Assembly (NCBI RefSeq): GCF_042767895.1
Contig: NC_091589.1
Span: forward strand, 19,228,770-19,292,769
DNA length: 64,000 nucleotides
Direction: 5' to 3'
Source of the DNA: Penaeus vannamei
Lineage: Eukaryota; Arthropoda; Malacostraca; Decapoda; Penaeidae
Below the pieces are notes generated by a model. The model saw nothing but the letters and a program-made list of their open reading frames with translations. It made no database searches and was not told where the DNA came from. The position numbers and the translations under genes were made by a program. Below are positions 23,784-38,818 of the stretch, piece after piece (within the stretch, counting starts at the first letter, position 1; the number at the start of each line of letters is the position of its first letter).

Positions 23784-26523
23784 TGTATAAAAAACGAACA
23801 AAAATAAAACTAAATGTATAAAATTGAAATCATAAGAAAAAGAAAAGCGATAACTAAAAAGAAATAAACACTGTACGTAAAAAATGCTCCCCTTACAACT
23901 TAAAATGAAAACTAATTAAAAACAAGACCTTAAAACTTTATTGAATGTTAAAAAACTAAAATGAATAAAAGCTAAACGATGAAAGGGTCATAAAATGGTC
24001 ATAAAAATGTCTCGTTGTTAAATCATGAATAAAAATGTTAAGAGAAAACACAGAATAAAAAGGGGAAACTAAAATAAAACAATAAAAGTCAATAAAAACG
24101 AGAAAGAACGGCCCAAAACCGAGGTGAGACACAAATAATCCTCCAACACGGCAGTCAGAGTGGGAGAGCAGAGAGGATGAGATGCAGCATCCAAGACCAC
24201 CTTACAGATGTGTAAGTGTGTAGATGTGAAAAGGGAGATAGCGTAGGCTGAGCGTCTGCGTGGATGTGTTTGGAAGAAAAAAGCAAGATCATAGAATTCT
24301 TCTTCCCTCCGGTTTGAGCATCCGCCTGCTGGGAGCGGGAACCCAGGTATAGCAAAATTAATCTGTTCTTTGAATAGCCTTTTTACAGCCTTTCTAGGGT
24401 TGTGAGATATCAGAGCAACCAGCAATGTGCTGTTTAGGAGACCCGAGTCTGAGAAAGATTTAGGCATCTAACCTTGGTCAGAAGCAGAACTTTGGTGGTT
24501 GTATAAATTATTCTGACTGGAGTTGAGTAAAAGCTCTAAGATGGTACGATGTTTATTTAGAGAGCAAGTTACACTCACTAGGGAATTGCAGGCATTTTTC
24601 AGTCATGAAAAGTAAAAGCAAGGTATGTGCATCACCAATTTATCACAGCGGCGGTGATGCACGAGAAATCAACACCAGATAAACTTACTACGATATAAAA
24701 AATGTCTTCCCTAAGTTGGCGTCCCAACTCCAGAAGTACTGTTACTAGGGGGTCAGCATAAAAACATCCAAGTCCCTAAATTACGTTAAATTGTTAACAT
24801 CCAACCCAAATGGACGTTAACTGTTAAACTCCAAAGCTAATGCTGACGGATACCTAGTAAGAGTACTTGTGTAAACAGTGAACAAAAGAATTAAGCAATA
24901 ACTCAATAAGAAGGCTGAACTGGCAAAGTCAATGAAGGGAATGGTCACGAAGACTGCCTGAATACCCACAAGATCAGACAGGAGTCAGCCGAAACAACCA
25001 ACGACAATAACAACAAAAATCACGTATCATGTGATAAGGGCTCTTTACCAGGAGATACGGATCACCAAAGTCTGCCTGATCACCAACAAGGTCAGGCAGA
25101 GATCAACAGAAACCTATATCAAACAATTACGGAAATTTTTTTTGATAAAGATCTTTATCCCCGGAGGTACGAATCCTCAAGCAGGGACGAAAGAAACATG
25201 AATTAACTTGGTTGTAAAATAAATGTACAGGAGATATGAATCCTCAAGTACGAACGAAATAAAACGAAGTATTAAGTCATAAAAAGGGAGAGTCACACTG
25301 GAGGGACAATCACAAACGGCTGCTTGATCACCCACAAGATCAAGCAGAAATCAACAAACACGCATTAAGCGAAACAAAACAATCAACGATAAAGTACGTA
25401 AAGGTACTGAAAAAGATCTTTATTCCCGGAGGTACGGATCCTCAGGCAAGAATGAAAAGAAACTAAGTAATAACTTAGTTGTAAAATTGAATACACTGGA
25501 GGTACGGATCCTCAAGCAGTGTCCTCTAAATCACTTGGTCCTAATGCTCTCAAACACTGGGAAATACACAAAAATGTTATGGGACTTCATGAAAGAGTGC
25601 ACCCTGCAGATAATAATTCAGCATGTCACGCTAAAGTCCAAAAGAGACCAGTCGTCTCCTACACACAACCATGTCACTTAGCTTGAAGAGATACTCAGCA
25701 ATCCTGGTAAATCAGTGCACGAAGTATATCCCAGGGTAAATCCGAGCGAGAGCATAACACAGGTAAAATTGCAAACGCAAAGGACCAAAGTGCGGGACAG
25801 AGGTCAGGACCGAAGTTATTCTCCTTTCCTCAACCACTAGTATATATATCCCGAAAGAAACCCACAGGCCAAGCCCCAGGCATGGCGCGAAAGAAGAAAA
25901 TAGGCAAATGAAGTGTCTGAAAACCAAGCCGATAGTTCGACAATCCAAACAACCGAGACGAGAGAGGGAAGGGGAAAAACAAAAAAGAAGCTCGGCAACG
26001 ACCGTCACCTCCTTCGGTGGTTATCGCGACAATTTGGAGACGTCGACAAGAGGGACGAACATTAGAAAGAGATAAATAAGGAAAGGATACGGAGAAAACT
26101 CGATAATAAACAGTTGTCTTAAAACTGTGCACGTCGGCCAAAACATATCAACAATAATTAGGTTTAAAAATTGATAAATAGCTAATTTAGCTTGGCGATT
26201 TCAACACTATACAAGTAGTGAGTCTTGGTAAATATTACGTTTATCGTTATAAAAATAACCAAGTTCACATTATCACCACAACTAACATACATTCAACTCT
26301 GTCCTTCTAGACTGGTGGTTGGACTTGTAAAAAAAAATATATATATAAATGAATAAGAAGCCTGCGGGACTCGGTCGCAGGTGAAAAAAAAAATACGTTT
26401 GCGGGATGTAACCGCACGTGGAACACGGCGGGGACTTCGTCTTTGGCGGCTCGTGATGCGTTGGCCGAGGTTCATGGAGATGACATCATCCTTAGAGTCG
26501 TTCGTACGCAGCCGTACACTGCA
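23784..26523 (-). mobile_element. LTR locus A, part right of the gap
   Basis: It starts inside the nested solo LTR (TGTATAAAAAACGAAC; nested end at 24206, GATG at 24207-24210) and runs through the gypsy LTR to its terminus CTGCA at 26523. It matches 44837-47609 closely. It lacks about 28 bp near 24376 (ATCAGCTTAATATTCTCTGA...) that the left contig and B have, but keeps the segment missing from the left contig at 22431. The two sides of the gap are therefore different copies or haplotypes. A TATATATAC motif on the minus strand at 25840-25849 could be the LTR TATA box. Pyrimidine-rich frames at 25712-26141 (minus) are also found in B but show no recognisable domain. Confidence 0.88.
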
Positions 26524-26528
26524 ACAAT
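26524..26528. repeat. Right target-site duplication ACAAT of LTR locus A
   Basis: This is the second copy of ACAAT, immediately after the LTR terminus and followed by satellite GATACTCATTATC in the phase expected for GACAAT-AATACTCATT. It confirms that locus A is bounded by one integration event. Confidence 0.85.
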
Positions 26529-29500
26529 GATACTCATTATCATAACAATAATAATATTATTATTTCTATTGTCATTATTAGTATGAAAATTATGAGAATA
26601 GAGTATATTATTGTTATTATTGCAGTAATTATTAAAATTTTCATTATAATTCTCATCTTATTATTATCATCATTATTGTCATTATCATCATAATTATCAT
26701 CATTATTGTTAATAATAAAGAAATTATCATGAAAATCATCATAATTATCACTTAAAAGCGAAAAAGGGATTTTTTCGACCTTTCTGTCATAAGGCTGTAA
26801 TAAGCTAGATTTTGCCGTTTTTTCGACTTTTGGGATTTTATTAGTTTTCGCCTTTAGTTCATTATAAATGGACTCTATGATTATTATCATCATTATCATC
26901 ATTATTGTCATTATTCTTATGATTATCATTATAGTCATTATCGTCATGATTATCAATATCATTATTGCAATAATAATGATTATTATGCTAATTATTCCTG
27001 TCATTTTCATCATTATAACTAATTCTATAATGATAATCAGAATAATTATAATTTTAGAAATAATAATAACAATAATTCTCATTATAATAACAATAATAAT
27101 GTTATAATTATTATTTCTATTGTCATTATTAGTATGAAAATTATTAGAATAGAGTTCATTATTGCTATTATTGCAGTAATTATCAAAATTATTATAATTA
27201 TCATTTTATTATCATTATCAGCATAAGTATCATCATTATTGTTAATAATAAAGGAATTATCATGAAAATCATCATAATTACCCGAATTAATGTTAAAATC
27301 ATAATTACCCTTTAAAAGCGAAAAAGCGGGTTTTTCGATCTTTCTCTCAGAAGGCTGTAATACGGTAGATTTTGACGTTTTTTTTTACTTTGGGGATATT
27401 ATGTCTTAGCCTTTATTTCATTGTATATGGACTCTATTATTATTTTTATCATCATCATCATTATTGTCATTAATCTTATGATTATCATATTATAGTCATT
27501 ATTGTCATAATTATCATTATCATTATTATTATTGCAGTTATAATGATTATGTTAATTATTACAGTCATTTTCATCATTATAATTAATTCTATAATGATAA
27601 CAATAATGATGATTTTAGAAATAATAATGACAATAATAATCATTATAATAACAATAATAATGATATTTGTCATTATTAGTATGAAAATTATTAGAATAGA
27701 GTTACTTATTGCTATTATTGCAGTAATTATCAAAATTATCATTATAATGATCATTTTACTATTATCATCATTATTATTGTCATTATCATCATAATTATCA
27801 TCATTATTGTTAATAATAAAGGCATTATTATGAAGACCATCATAATTACCTGAATTAGGGTTAAAATCACCATAATTACCATTTAAAAGCGAAAAAGGCA
27901 TTTTTTCGACCTTTCTCTCAAATTATCACCCTAGTCTTAGCCTTTTTTCGACTTTGGGGATTTTATTTGTTATAGCCTTTATTTCATTATAAATGGACTC
28001 TATGATTATTATTATCATTATCATCATTTTTGTCATTATTCCTATGATTACCATTATCATAGTCTTTATCGTCATGATTATCATTATTATTATCATTATT
28101 GAAGTTATAATGATTATATTGTTAATTATTACTGTCATTTTCATCATTATAACTATTTGTATAATGATAATATGTATAACGATAATTTTAGAAATAATAA
28201 TGACAACAATACTCATTATAGTACCAATAATAATGATATTATTATTATTTCTTTTGTCATTATTTGTATGAAAATAATAAGAAGAGAGTTAATTATTGCT
28301 ATTCTTGCAGTAATTATCAAAATTATCATTATAATTATCACTTTATTATCATTATCATCATTATTTTTGTCATTATCATCATAATTATCATTATTGTTGT
28401 TAATAATGAAGGCATTATCATGAAAATCATCATAAAATCCTGAATTAATGTTAAAATCATCATAATTTCCTGAAATAATGTTAAAATCATAATAATTATC
28501 CTTTAAAAGCGAAAAAGTTTTTTTTCGACCTTTCTCTCAAAGGCTGTAATGCGCTAGATTTTGCCGTGTTTTCGACTTTGGGGATTTTATTAGTTTTATC
28601 CTTTATTTCATTATAAATGGACCCTATGATTATTATTATCATTATCATCCTTATTGTCATTTTTCCTATGATTATCATAATTATTGTCATTTTCGTCATG
28701 ATTACCATTATTTATCATTATCATTATTGCAGTTATGATGATTATTATTATTCATTATAACTATTTTTATAATGATAATAACAATAATGATACTTTTAAA
28801 AATAATAATGACAATAATACTCATTATAATAACAATAATAATATTATTTCTATTGTCATTATTAGTATGAAAATTATTAGAATAGAGTTCATTATTGCTA
28901 TTATTGCAGTAATTATCAAAATTATCATTATAATTCTCATTTTATTATTATCATCATTATTATTGTCATTATCATGATAATTATCATCATTATTGTTATT
29001 AATAAAGGCATTATCATGAAAATCTTCATAATTACCTGAATTTATGATAAAATCATCATAATTATCATTTAGATGCAAAAAAGTTTTTTTTCAGCCTCTC
29101 TCTCATAAGGCTGTAATACGCAAGATTTTGCCGTTTTTTCGACTTATGGGATTTTATTAGTTTTAGCCTTTATTTCATTATAAATGGACTCTATGATTAT
29201 TATTATCACCATTATCATCCTTATTGTCATTATTCTTATGATTATCGTCATTATTGTCATTATCGTCATGATTATCATTATTATCATTATCATTATTGTA
29301 GTTATAATGATTATTATGTTAATTATTACTGTCATTTTCATCATTATAACTATAGTAAGAATAATGATAATTTTAGACCAATAATACTCTTTATAATAAC
29401 AATAATAATGATATTATTATTATTTCTATTGTCATAATTTGTATGAAAATTATTAGAATAGAGTTCATTATTGCTATTATTGCAGTAATTATCAAAATTA

Positions 29501-32500
29501 TCATTATAATTATCATTTTATTATTATTATCATCATTATTATTGTCATTATCATCATAATTATCATCGTTATTGTTAATAATAATGGAATTACCATGAAA
29601 ATCATCATAATTACCTGAATTCATGTTAAAATCGTAATTATCATATAAAAGCGAAAAAGGATTTTTTTCCACTTCTCTCTCATAAGGCTGTAATACGTTA
29701 GATTTTCCCGTTTTTTGGACTTTTGGAATTTTATTAGTTTTAGCCTTGATTTCATTATAAATGAACTCTATGATTATTATCATCATTATCATCATTATTG
29801 TTATTATTCTTATGACTACCATCATTATTGTCATTATCGTCATGATTATCATTATTATCTTTATCATTATTGCAGTTATAATTATTAATATGCTAATTAT
29901 TACGGTCATTTTCATCATTAAAACTATTTTTATAATGATAATAATAATAATAATAATAATAATTTTAGAAATAATAATGACAATAATAATCATTATAATA
30001 ACAATAATAATGATATTATTATCCTTTCTATTGTCATTATTAGTATGAAAATTATTAGAGTTCATTATTGATTTTATTGCAGTAATTATCAAAATTATCA
30101 TTATAATTCTCATTTTATTATCATTATCATCATTATTATTGTAATTATCATTATAATTATCCTCATTATGGTTAATAATGTAGGAATTATCATGAAAACC
30201 ATCATAATAAACTGAATTGATGTTAAAATCTTCATAATTATCATTTAAATGCAAAAAAGGGGTTTTCGACCTTTCTATGAAAAGGCTGTAATACGCTATA
30301 TTATGCCGTTTCTCGAATTTTGGGATTTTATTAGTTTTAGCCTTTATTTAATTATAAATATGATTATTATTATCATCATTATCATCCTTATTGTCTTTAT
30401 TCCTTTGATTATCACCCCTATAGTCATTATTGTCATGATAACAATTATTATCATTAACATTATTGCAGTGATAATGATTTTAAACTTAATTATTATTATC
30501 ATTTTCATCATTATAACAATTTCTATAATAATAATAATATTGATAATTTTAGTAATAACAATGACAATAATACTCTTTATAATAACAATAATATTGATAG
30601 TATTATTATTTCTATTGTCATTATTTGTATAAAATTTATTAGAATAGAGTTAACTATTGATATTATTGCAGTAATTATCAAAATTATCATTATAATTATC
30701 ATTTTATTATTATTATCATCATTAGTATTGTCATCATCATAATGATTATCATCATTATTGTTAATAATTAGGGCATTATCATGAAAATCATCATAATTAC
30801 CTGAATTAATGTTAAAATCATCATAATTATCATTTAAAAGCGAAAAAGGTTTTTTTCGACCTATCTCTCAAAAGGCTGTAATACGCTAGATTTTGCCGTT
30901 TTTTCGACTTTTGGAATTTTATTAGTTTTCGCCTTTATTTCATAATGAATGGACTCTATGATTATTTTTATCCTCATTATCATTATTGTCATTATTCTTA
31001 TGATTATCAGCATTATTGTCATTATCGTCATGATTATCATTATTATCATTATCATTATTGCAGTTATAATGATTATTATAGTAATTATTACTGTCATTTT
31101 CACCATTAAAACTATTTTTATAATGATAATTTTAGAAATAATAATGACAATAATGCTCATTATAATAACAATAATAATGATATTATTATAATTTGTATTG
31201 TCATTATTAGTATGAAAATTATTAGAATAAAGGTCATTATTGCTATTATTGCAGTAATTATCAATATTATCATTATAGTTATCATTTTATTATTATTATC
31301 ATCACTATTATTGTCATTACCATCATAATTACCATCATTATTGTTAATAATGAAGGCACTACCATGAAAATCATCATAATTACCTGAATTAATGTTAAAA
31401 TCATCATAATTATCATTTAAAAGTGAAAAACTTTTTTTTCACCAATCTCTCAAAAGGCTGTAATACGCTAGATTTTGCCGTTTTTTCGACTTTTGGGATT
31501 TTATTAGTTTTAGCCTTTATTTCATTATAAATGGACTATGATTATTATTATCACCATTATCATCCTCATTATCATTATTCTTATGATTATCATCCTTATA
31601 GTCATTATCGTCATGATTATCATTATTATCATTATCATTATTGCAGTTATAATAAATATTTTGTTAATTATCACTGGCATTTTCATCATTATAATTATTT
31701 TTATAATCATAACAACAATAATGATAATTTCAGAAATAAAAATGACAATAATACTCATTATAATAACAATGATAATTATATTATTATTTCTATTGTCATT
31801 ATTAGCATAAACATTATTAGAATAGAGTTCAATATTGCTATTATTGCAGAAATTATAAAAATTATCATTATATCATTTTATTATTATCATCATTATTATT
31901 GTCATCATCATCATAAATATCATCCTTATTGTTAATAATGAGGGAATTATCATGAAAATCATCATAATTACCTTAATTAATTTTAAAATCATCATAATTG
32001 TTACTTAAAAGCGAAAAAGTTTTTTTTTCGACCTTTCTCTCATAGGGCTGTAATACGCTAGATTTTGCCGTTTTTCAACTGTGATTTTACTTGTTTTCGC
32101 CTTTATTTCATTATAAATGGACCCTATGATTATTATTATCATCATTATCATTATTGTCATTATTCCTATGATTATCAGCATTATTGTCATTATAGTCATG
32201 ATTATCATTATTATCATTATCATTATTGCAGTTATAATGATTATTATGCTAATTATTACTCTCCTTTTCATCATTATAACTATTTTTATAATGATAATAA
32301 CAATAATGATTTTAGAAATAATAATGACAATAATACTCATTATAATAACAATAAATATGATATTATTATTTCTTTTGTCATTATTAGTATGAAAATTATT
32401 AGAATAGAGTTAATTCTTGCTATTATTGTAGTAATTATAAAAATTGTCATTATAATTATCTTTTTATTATTATTATTATCATTATTATTGTCATTATCAT

Positions 32501-35500
32501 CAAAATTATCATCATTATTGTTATTAATAAAGGCATTATCATGAAAATCATCATAATTACCAGAATTAATGTTAAAATCATCATAATTATCATTTAAAAG
32601 CGAAAAGGGAGTTTTTTTTCGACCTTCCTCTCATAAGGCTGTAATACGCTAGATTTTGCCGTTTTTTCGACTTAATGGATTTTAAAAGTTGTAGCCTTTA
32701 TTTCATTATAAATGGACTCTATGATTATTATTTCCATCATTATCATCATTATTATCATTATTCTTATGACTGTCATCAATATAGTCATTATAGTCATGAT
32801 TATCATTAAATCATTATCATTATTGCAGTTATAATGATTATTATGCTAATTATTACTCTCCTTTTCATCATTATAACTAAGTAATTATCAAAATTACTAA
32901 TATAATTATCATTTTATTATTATTATCATCAATATTATTTGCCTCATCATCATAATTATCATCATTATTGTTGATAATAAAGGCATTATCATGAAAATCA
33001 TCATAATTACCAGAAATAATCATTTAAAAGCGAAAAAGCGTTTTTTTATTTTTTTTTTACCTTTCTCGAATTATGGGATTTTATTAGTTTTCGCATTTAT
33101 TTCATTATAAATGGACTCTATGATTATTATTATCATCATCCATGTTGTCATTATTCTTATGATTATCATCATTATAGTCATTTTCGTCATGATTATCATT
33201 ATTAGCATTATTATTATTGCAGTTATAATAATAATTTTCATCATTATAACTATTTTATAATGATAATAACAATGATAATTTTAGAAATAATAATGACAAT
33301 AATACACATTATAATAACAATAATAATGATATTATTATTATTTCTATTGTCATTATTAGTATGAAAATTTTTGCTATTATTGGTATTATATTAGTAATTA
33401 TCAAAATTATCATTATAACTATCATTTTATTATTATCATCATAATTATTGTCATTATCATCGTAATTATCATCATTATTGCTAATAATAAAGGAATTATT
33501 CTGAAAATCATCATAATTACCTTAATTAATGTTAAAATCATCATAATTATCATTTAAAAGCAAAAAAAAAAAAATGTTGCGACCTCTCTCGTTTTTTAGA
33601 CTAAAGGGATTGTATTAGTTTTCACCTTTATTTCATGATTATTATTATCATCCTTATCATCATTATTGTCATTTTTCTTATGATTATCATCCTTATAGTC
33701 ATTATCGTCATGATTATCATTATCATTATCATTATTGCTTTTATAATGATTATGCTAATTATTACGGTCATGTTCATCATTATAACTATTTTTATAATGA
33801 TAATAGCAATAATAATAATTTTAGAAAGAATAATGATAATAATACTCATTATAATAACAACAATAATGATATAATTATTATTTCTCTTGTCATTATTAGT
33901 ATGAAAATTATTAGAATAGAGTTCATTATTGCTATTATTGCAGAAATTATCAAAATTATAATTCTCATTTTATTATTATCATCATTATTATTGTCATTAT
34001 CATCATAATTATCATTATCATTGTTAATAATAAAGGCATTATCATGAAAAACATCATAATTACCTGAATTAATGTTAAAATAATCATAATTATCATCTAA
34101 AAGTGAAAAAGTTTCTTTTCGACTTTTCTCTCAAAAGGCTGTAATACGCTAGATTTTGCCGTTTTGGGGGATTTTATTAGTTTTAGCCTTTATTTCATTA
34201 TAAATGGACTCAATGATTATCATTTTTATCACTATCATTATTGCTGTTTTAATGATTATGCTAATTATTAGTCCTTTTCATCATTATAACTATTTTTGTA
34301 ATGATAATAACAATAATGATAATTTTAGAAATAATAATGACAATAATACTCATTATAATAACAATAATAATGACATTATTATTATTTCTATTGTCATTAT
34401 TAGTATGAAAATTATTAGATCAGAGTTCATTATTGCTATTATTGCAGTAATTATCAAAATTATCATTATAATTATCATTATATTATTATTATCATCATTA
34501 TTATTGTCATTATCATCATAATTATCATCATTATTGTAAATAATAAAGGAATTATCATGAAAATCATCTTAATTACCTGCATTAATGTTAAAATCATTAT
34601 TATCATTTAAAAGTGAGAAAGAGGGGTTTTCGACATGTCTCAAAATTCTGTAATACGATAGATCTTGCGGTTTTTCGACTTATGGGATTTTATTAGTTTT
34701 CGCCTTTATTTAATTATAAATGGATTGTATGATTATTATTATCATCATTATCATCATAACTGTCATTATTCATATGATCATCATCATAGTCATTATCGTC
34801 ATGATTATCATTATTGCAGTTATAATGATTATTATGCTAATTATTACTGTCATTTTTATCATTATACATATTTTTATAATGATAATAACAATAAAGATAA
34901 TTTTAGAAATAATAATGACAATAATACATATTGTAATAACAATAATAATGATATTATTATTATTTCTATTGTTATTTTTACTATGAAAATTATTAGAATA
35001 GAGTTCATTATTGCTATTACTGCAGTAATTATCAAAATTATCATTAAAATTCTCATTTTATTATTATTATCATTATTATTGTCATTATCATCATAATTAT
35101 TGTCATTATCATCATAATTATCATCATTATTGTTAATAATAAAGGAATTATTATGAAAATCATCATAATTACCTGAAATGATGTTACAATCATCATAATT
35201 ATCATTTTAAAGCGAAAAATGCGTTTTTTCGATCTTTCTCTCAAAGCCTGTAATACGCTAGATTTTGCCATTCTTTCGACTTCTGGGATTTTATTGGTTT
35301 TAGCCTTTATTTCATTATAAATAGACTCTATTATTATCACCATTATCATCCTCATTATCATTATTGCTATAGTTATCAACCTTATAGTCATTATCGTTAT
35401 GATTATCATTATTATCATTATTGCAGTTATAATGATTATTATGTTAATTATTACTGTCCTTGTTTATCATAACTATTTTTGTAATGATAATACCAATAAT

Positions 35501-38500
35501 TATAATTTTAGAAATAATAATGTCAATAATACTCATTATCAAAACAATTATAATGACATTATTATAATTTCTATTGTCATTATTAGTATGAAAATTATTA
35601 CAATAGAGTTCATTATTGCTATTATTGCAGTAATTATCAAAATTATCATTATGATTATCATTATATTATTATTATCATAATTATTGTCATTATCATCATT
35701 ATTATCATCATTAATGTTAATAATACAGGAATTATCATGAAAATCATCATAATTACCTGATTTAATGTTAAAATCATCATTATTATCATTTAAAAGGGAG
35801 AAAGGAGGTTTTTCGACCTTTCTCTCAAAAGGCTGTAAACGATTGATTTTGCGGTTTTTCGACTCTGGCGATTTTATTAATTTTACCCTTTGTTTAACTT
35901 TAAATGGACTGTATGGTTATTAATATCATTATCATCATTACTGTCAATATTCTCATGAATATAATCATTATCTTCATTACTGTCATTATTTTCATAATTA
36001 TCATCATTATATTCATTATCGTCTTCATTATAATAATTATCATTATCATTATTGCAGTTATAATGATTATTATGCTAATTATTACTGTCATCATTATAAC
36101 TATTTTTATAATGATAATAACAATAATGATAATTTTAGAAATAATAATGACAATAATACCCTTTTTAATAACAATAATAATGATATTGTTATTATTTCTA
36201 TTGTCATTATTAGTATGAAAATTATTAGAATAGAGTTCTTTATTGCTATTATTGCAGTAATTATCAAAATTATCATTAATATTCTCATTTTATTATTATT
36301 ATCATTATTATTATTGTCATTATCATCATTATTGTTAATGATAAAGGCATTATCATATAAATTATCATAATTACCTGAATTAATGTTAAATTCATCATAA
36401 TTATCATTTAAAAGCGAAAAAGGTTTTATTTCGACCTTTCTCTCAAAAGGCTGTAATACGCTAGATTTTGCCGTTGTTTTGACTTTTGGGATTTTATTAG
36501 TTTCAGCCTTTAATTCATTATAATTGGACTCTATGATTATTATTATCACCATTATCATCCTTATTATCATTATTCTTATGATTATCATCAATATAGTCAT
36601 TATCTTCACGATTATCATTATTATCATTATCATTATTGCAGTTATAATGATTATTATGGTAATTATTACTGTCATTTTCATTATTATAACTATTTTTATA
36701 ATGATAATAACAATAATAATAATTTTAAAAATAATAATGACAATAATACTCATTATAATAACAATAATAATGATATTATTATTATTTCTATTGTCATTAT
36801 AAGTAAGAAAATTATTAGAATAGAGTTCATTATTGCTATTATTGCGGTAATTATCAAAATTATCATTATAAGTATCATTTTATTATTATTATCGTCATTA
36901 TTTTTGTCGTCATCATCTTAATTATCATCATTATTGTTAATAATAAAAGCATTATCATAAAATTTATCATGATTATCTGAATTAATGCTAAAATCATCAT
37001 AATTATCATTTAAAAGCGAAAAAGGAGGTTTTTCAACATTTCTCTCAAAACGCTGTAATAAGCTAGATTTTGCCGTTTTTTCAACTTTTGTGATTTTATT
37101 AGTTTTCGCTTTTATTTCATTATAAATGGACTATATGATTATTATTATCATCATTATCATCATTATTGTCATTATTCTTATTATTATCAGCATTTTTGTC
37201 ATTATCGTCATGATTATCATTATTATAATTTTCATTATTGCAGTTATAATGATTATTATGCTAATTATTACTCTTATTTTCATCATTATAACTATTTTTA
37301 TAATGATAATATCAATATTGATAATTTTAGAAATAATAATGACAATAATACTTATTAACAATAATAAAATAATAAGGATATTATTATTATTTCTATTGTC
37401 ATTATTTGTATGGAAATTATAAGAATTGAGTTCATTATTGCTATTATTTCAGTTATTATCAAAATTATCATTTTAATTATCATTTTTTCATTATTATCAT
37501 CTTTATTATTCACGTCATGATCATAATTATCATCATTATTGTTAATAATAAAGGAATTATCATGAAATCATCATAATTACCTCAATTAATGTTAAAATCA
37601 TCATAATTATCATTTAAAGGCGAAAAAGGAGGTTTTTCGACCTTCCTCTCAAAACGCTGAAATACGCTAGATTTTTCCATTTTTTCGACTTATGGGATTT
37701 TATTAGTTTTAGCTTTTATTTCATTATAAATGGAAACTATGATTATTATTTTCATCATTATCATCATTATTATCATTATTCTTATGATTGTCATTAATAT
37801 AGTAATTATAGTCATGATTATCATTATTATCATTATCATTATTGCAGTTATAATGATTTTTATGCTAATTATTAGTCCTTTTCATCATTATAACTATTTT
37901 TATAATGATAATAACAATAATAATAATAATAATGATATCATTATCATTTGTATTGTCATTAATAATATGTATATTGTTAGAATCATTATTGCTATTATTG
38001 CAGTAATTATCAAAATTATCATTATAATTATCATTTTATTATTATCATTATTATTATCATTTTATTATTATCATCAATATCAGTGTCATAATCATCATAA
38101 TTATCATCATTATATTTAATAATAAAGGCATTATCATGAAAATCATCATAATTACCTGATTTGACGTTAAAATCATCATAATTATCATTTAAAAGCGAAA
38201 AAGCGTTTTTCTTTTACCTTTCTCTCAGCAAACTGTAATACGCTAGATTTTGCCGTTTTTTCGACTTATGGTATTTTATTAGTTTTCGCCTTTATTATTA
38301 TTATCATCATCATCCTTATTGTCATTATTGTTATGATTATCATCATTATAGTCATTATCGTCATGAATATCCTTATTACAATTATCATTATTACGGTTAT
38401 AAGGATTATTATGCTAATTATTACTGTCATTTTCATCATTATAACTATTTTTATAATGATAATAACAATGATAATTTTAGAAATAATAATGACAATAATA

Positions 38501-38743
38501 CACATTATAATAACAATAATAATGATACTATTATTTCTATTGTCATTATTAGTATGAAAATTATTAGAATAGAGTTCATTATTGCTATTATTGCAGTAAT
38601 TATAAAAAAATATCATTATAATTATCATTTTATTATAATCATTATTGTTATTATCATCATAATTATCATTGTTGTTTATAATAAAGGAATTATCATGAAA
38701 ATCATCATAATTACCTGAATTAATGTCAAAATCATCATTATTA

Positions 38744-38818
38744 TCATTTATAAGCGAAAAAGAATCTTTTACTACCTTTCTCTCATAAGCGAAAAAGAGT
38801 CTTTTTCTACCTTTCTCT
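38744..38818 (+). repeat. Tandem duplication of part of the satellite core
   Basis: The segment from ATAAGCGAAAAAGA to CTACCTTTCTCTC occurs twice in succession with small differences (AATCTTTTACTACC and GTCTTTTTCTACC). The period is about 36 bp. Confidence 0.75.

Noticed and set aside
23132..23821. Open frames across the N run at 23284-23783, and likewise at 63261-63923
   Set aside because: Most of their length is N, so they only bridge an assembly gap.
24069..24467. Minus-strand frame of 132 codons, repeated at 45124-45552
   Set aside because: It crosses the boundary between the nested solo LTR and the host LTR and does not exist in the empty-site copy, so it is a chance frame.
25712..26141. 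Overlapping Phe/Leu/Ser-rich minus-strand frames in the LTR (also 46722-47232 and 55479-55883)
   Set aside because: They lie in LTR sequence that shifts frame between copies. There is no start context or domain, so they look like purine-rich antisense composition.
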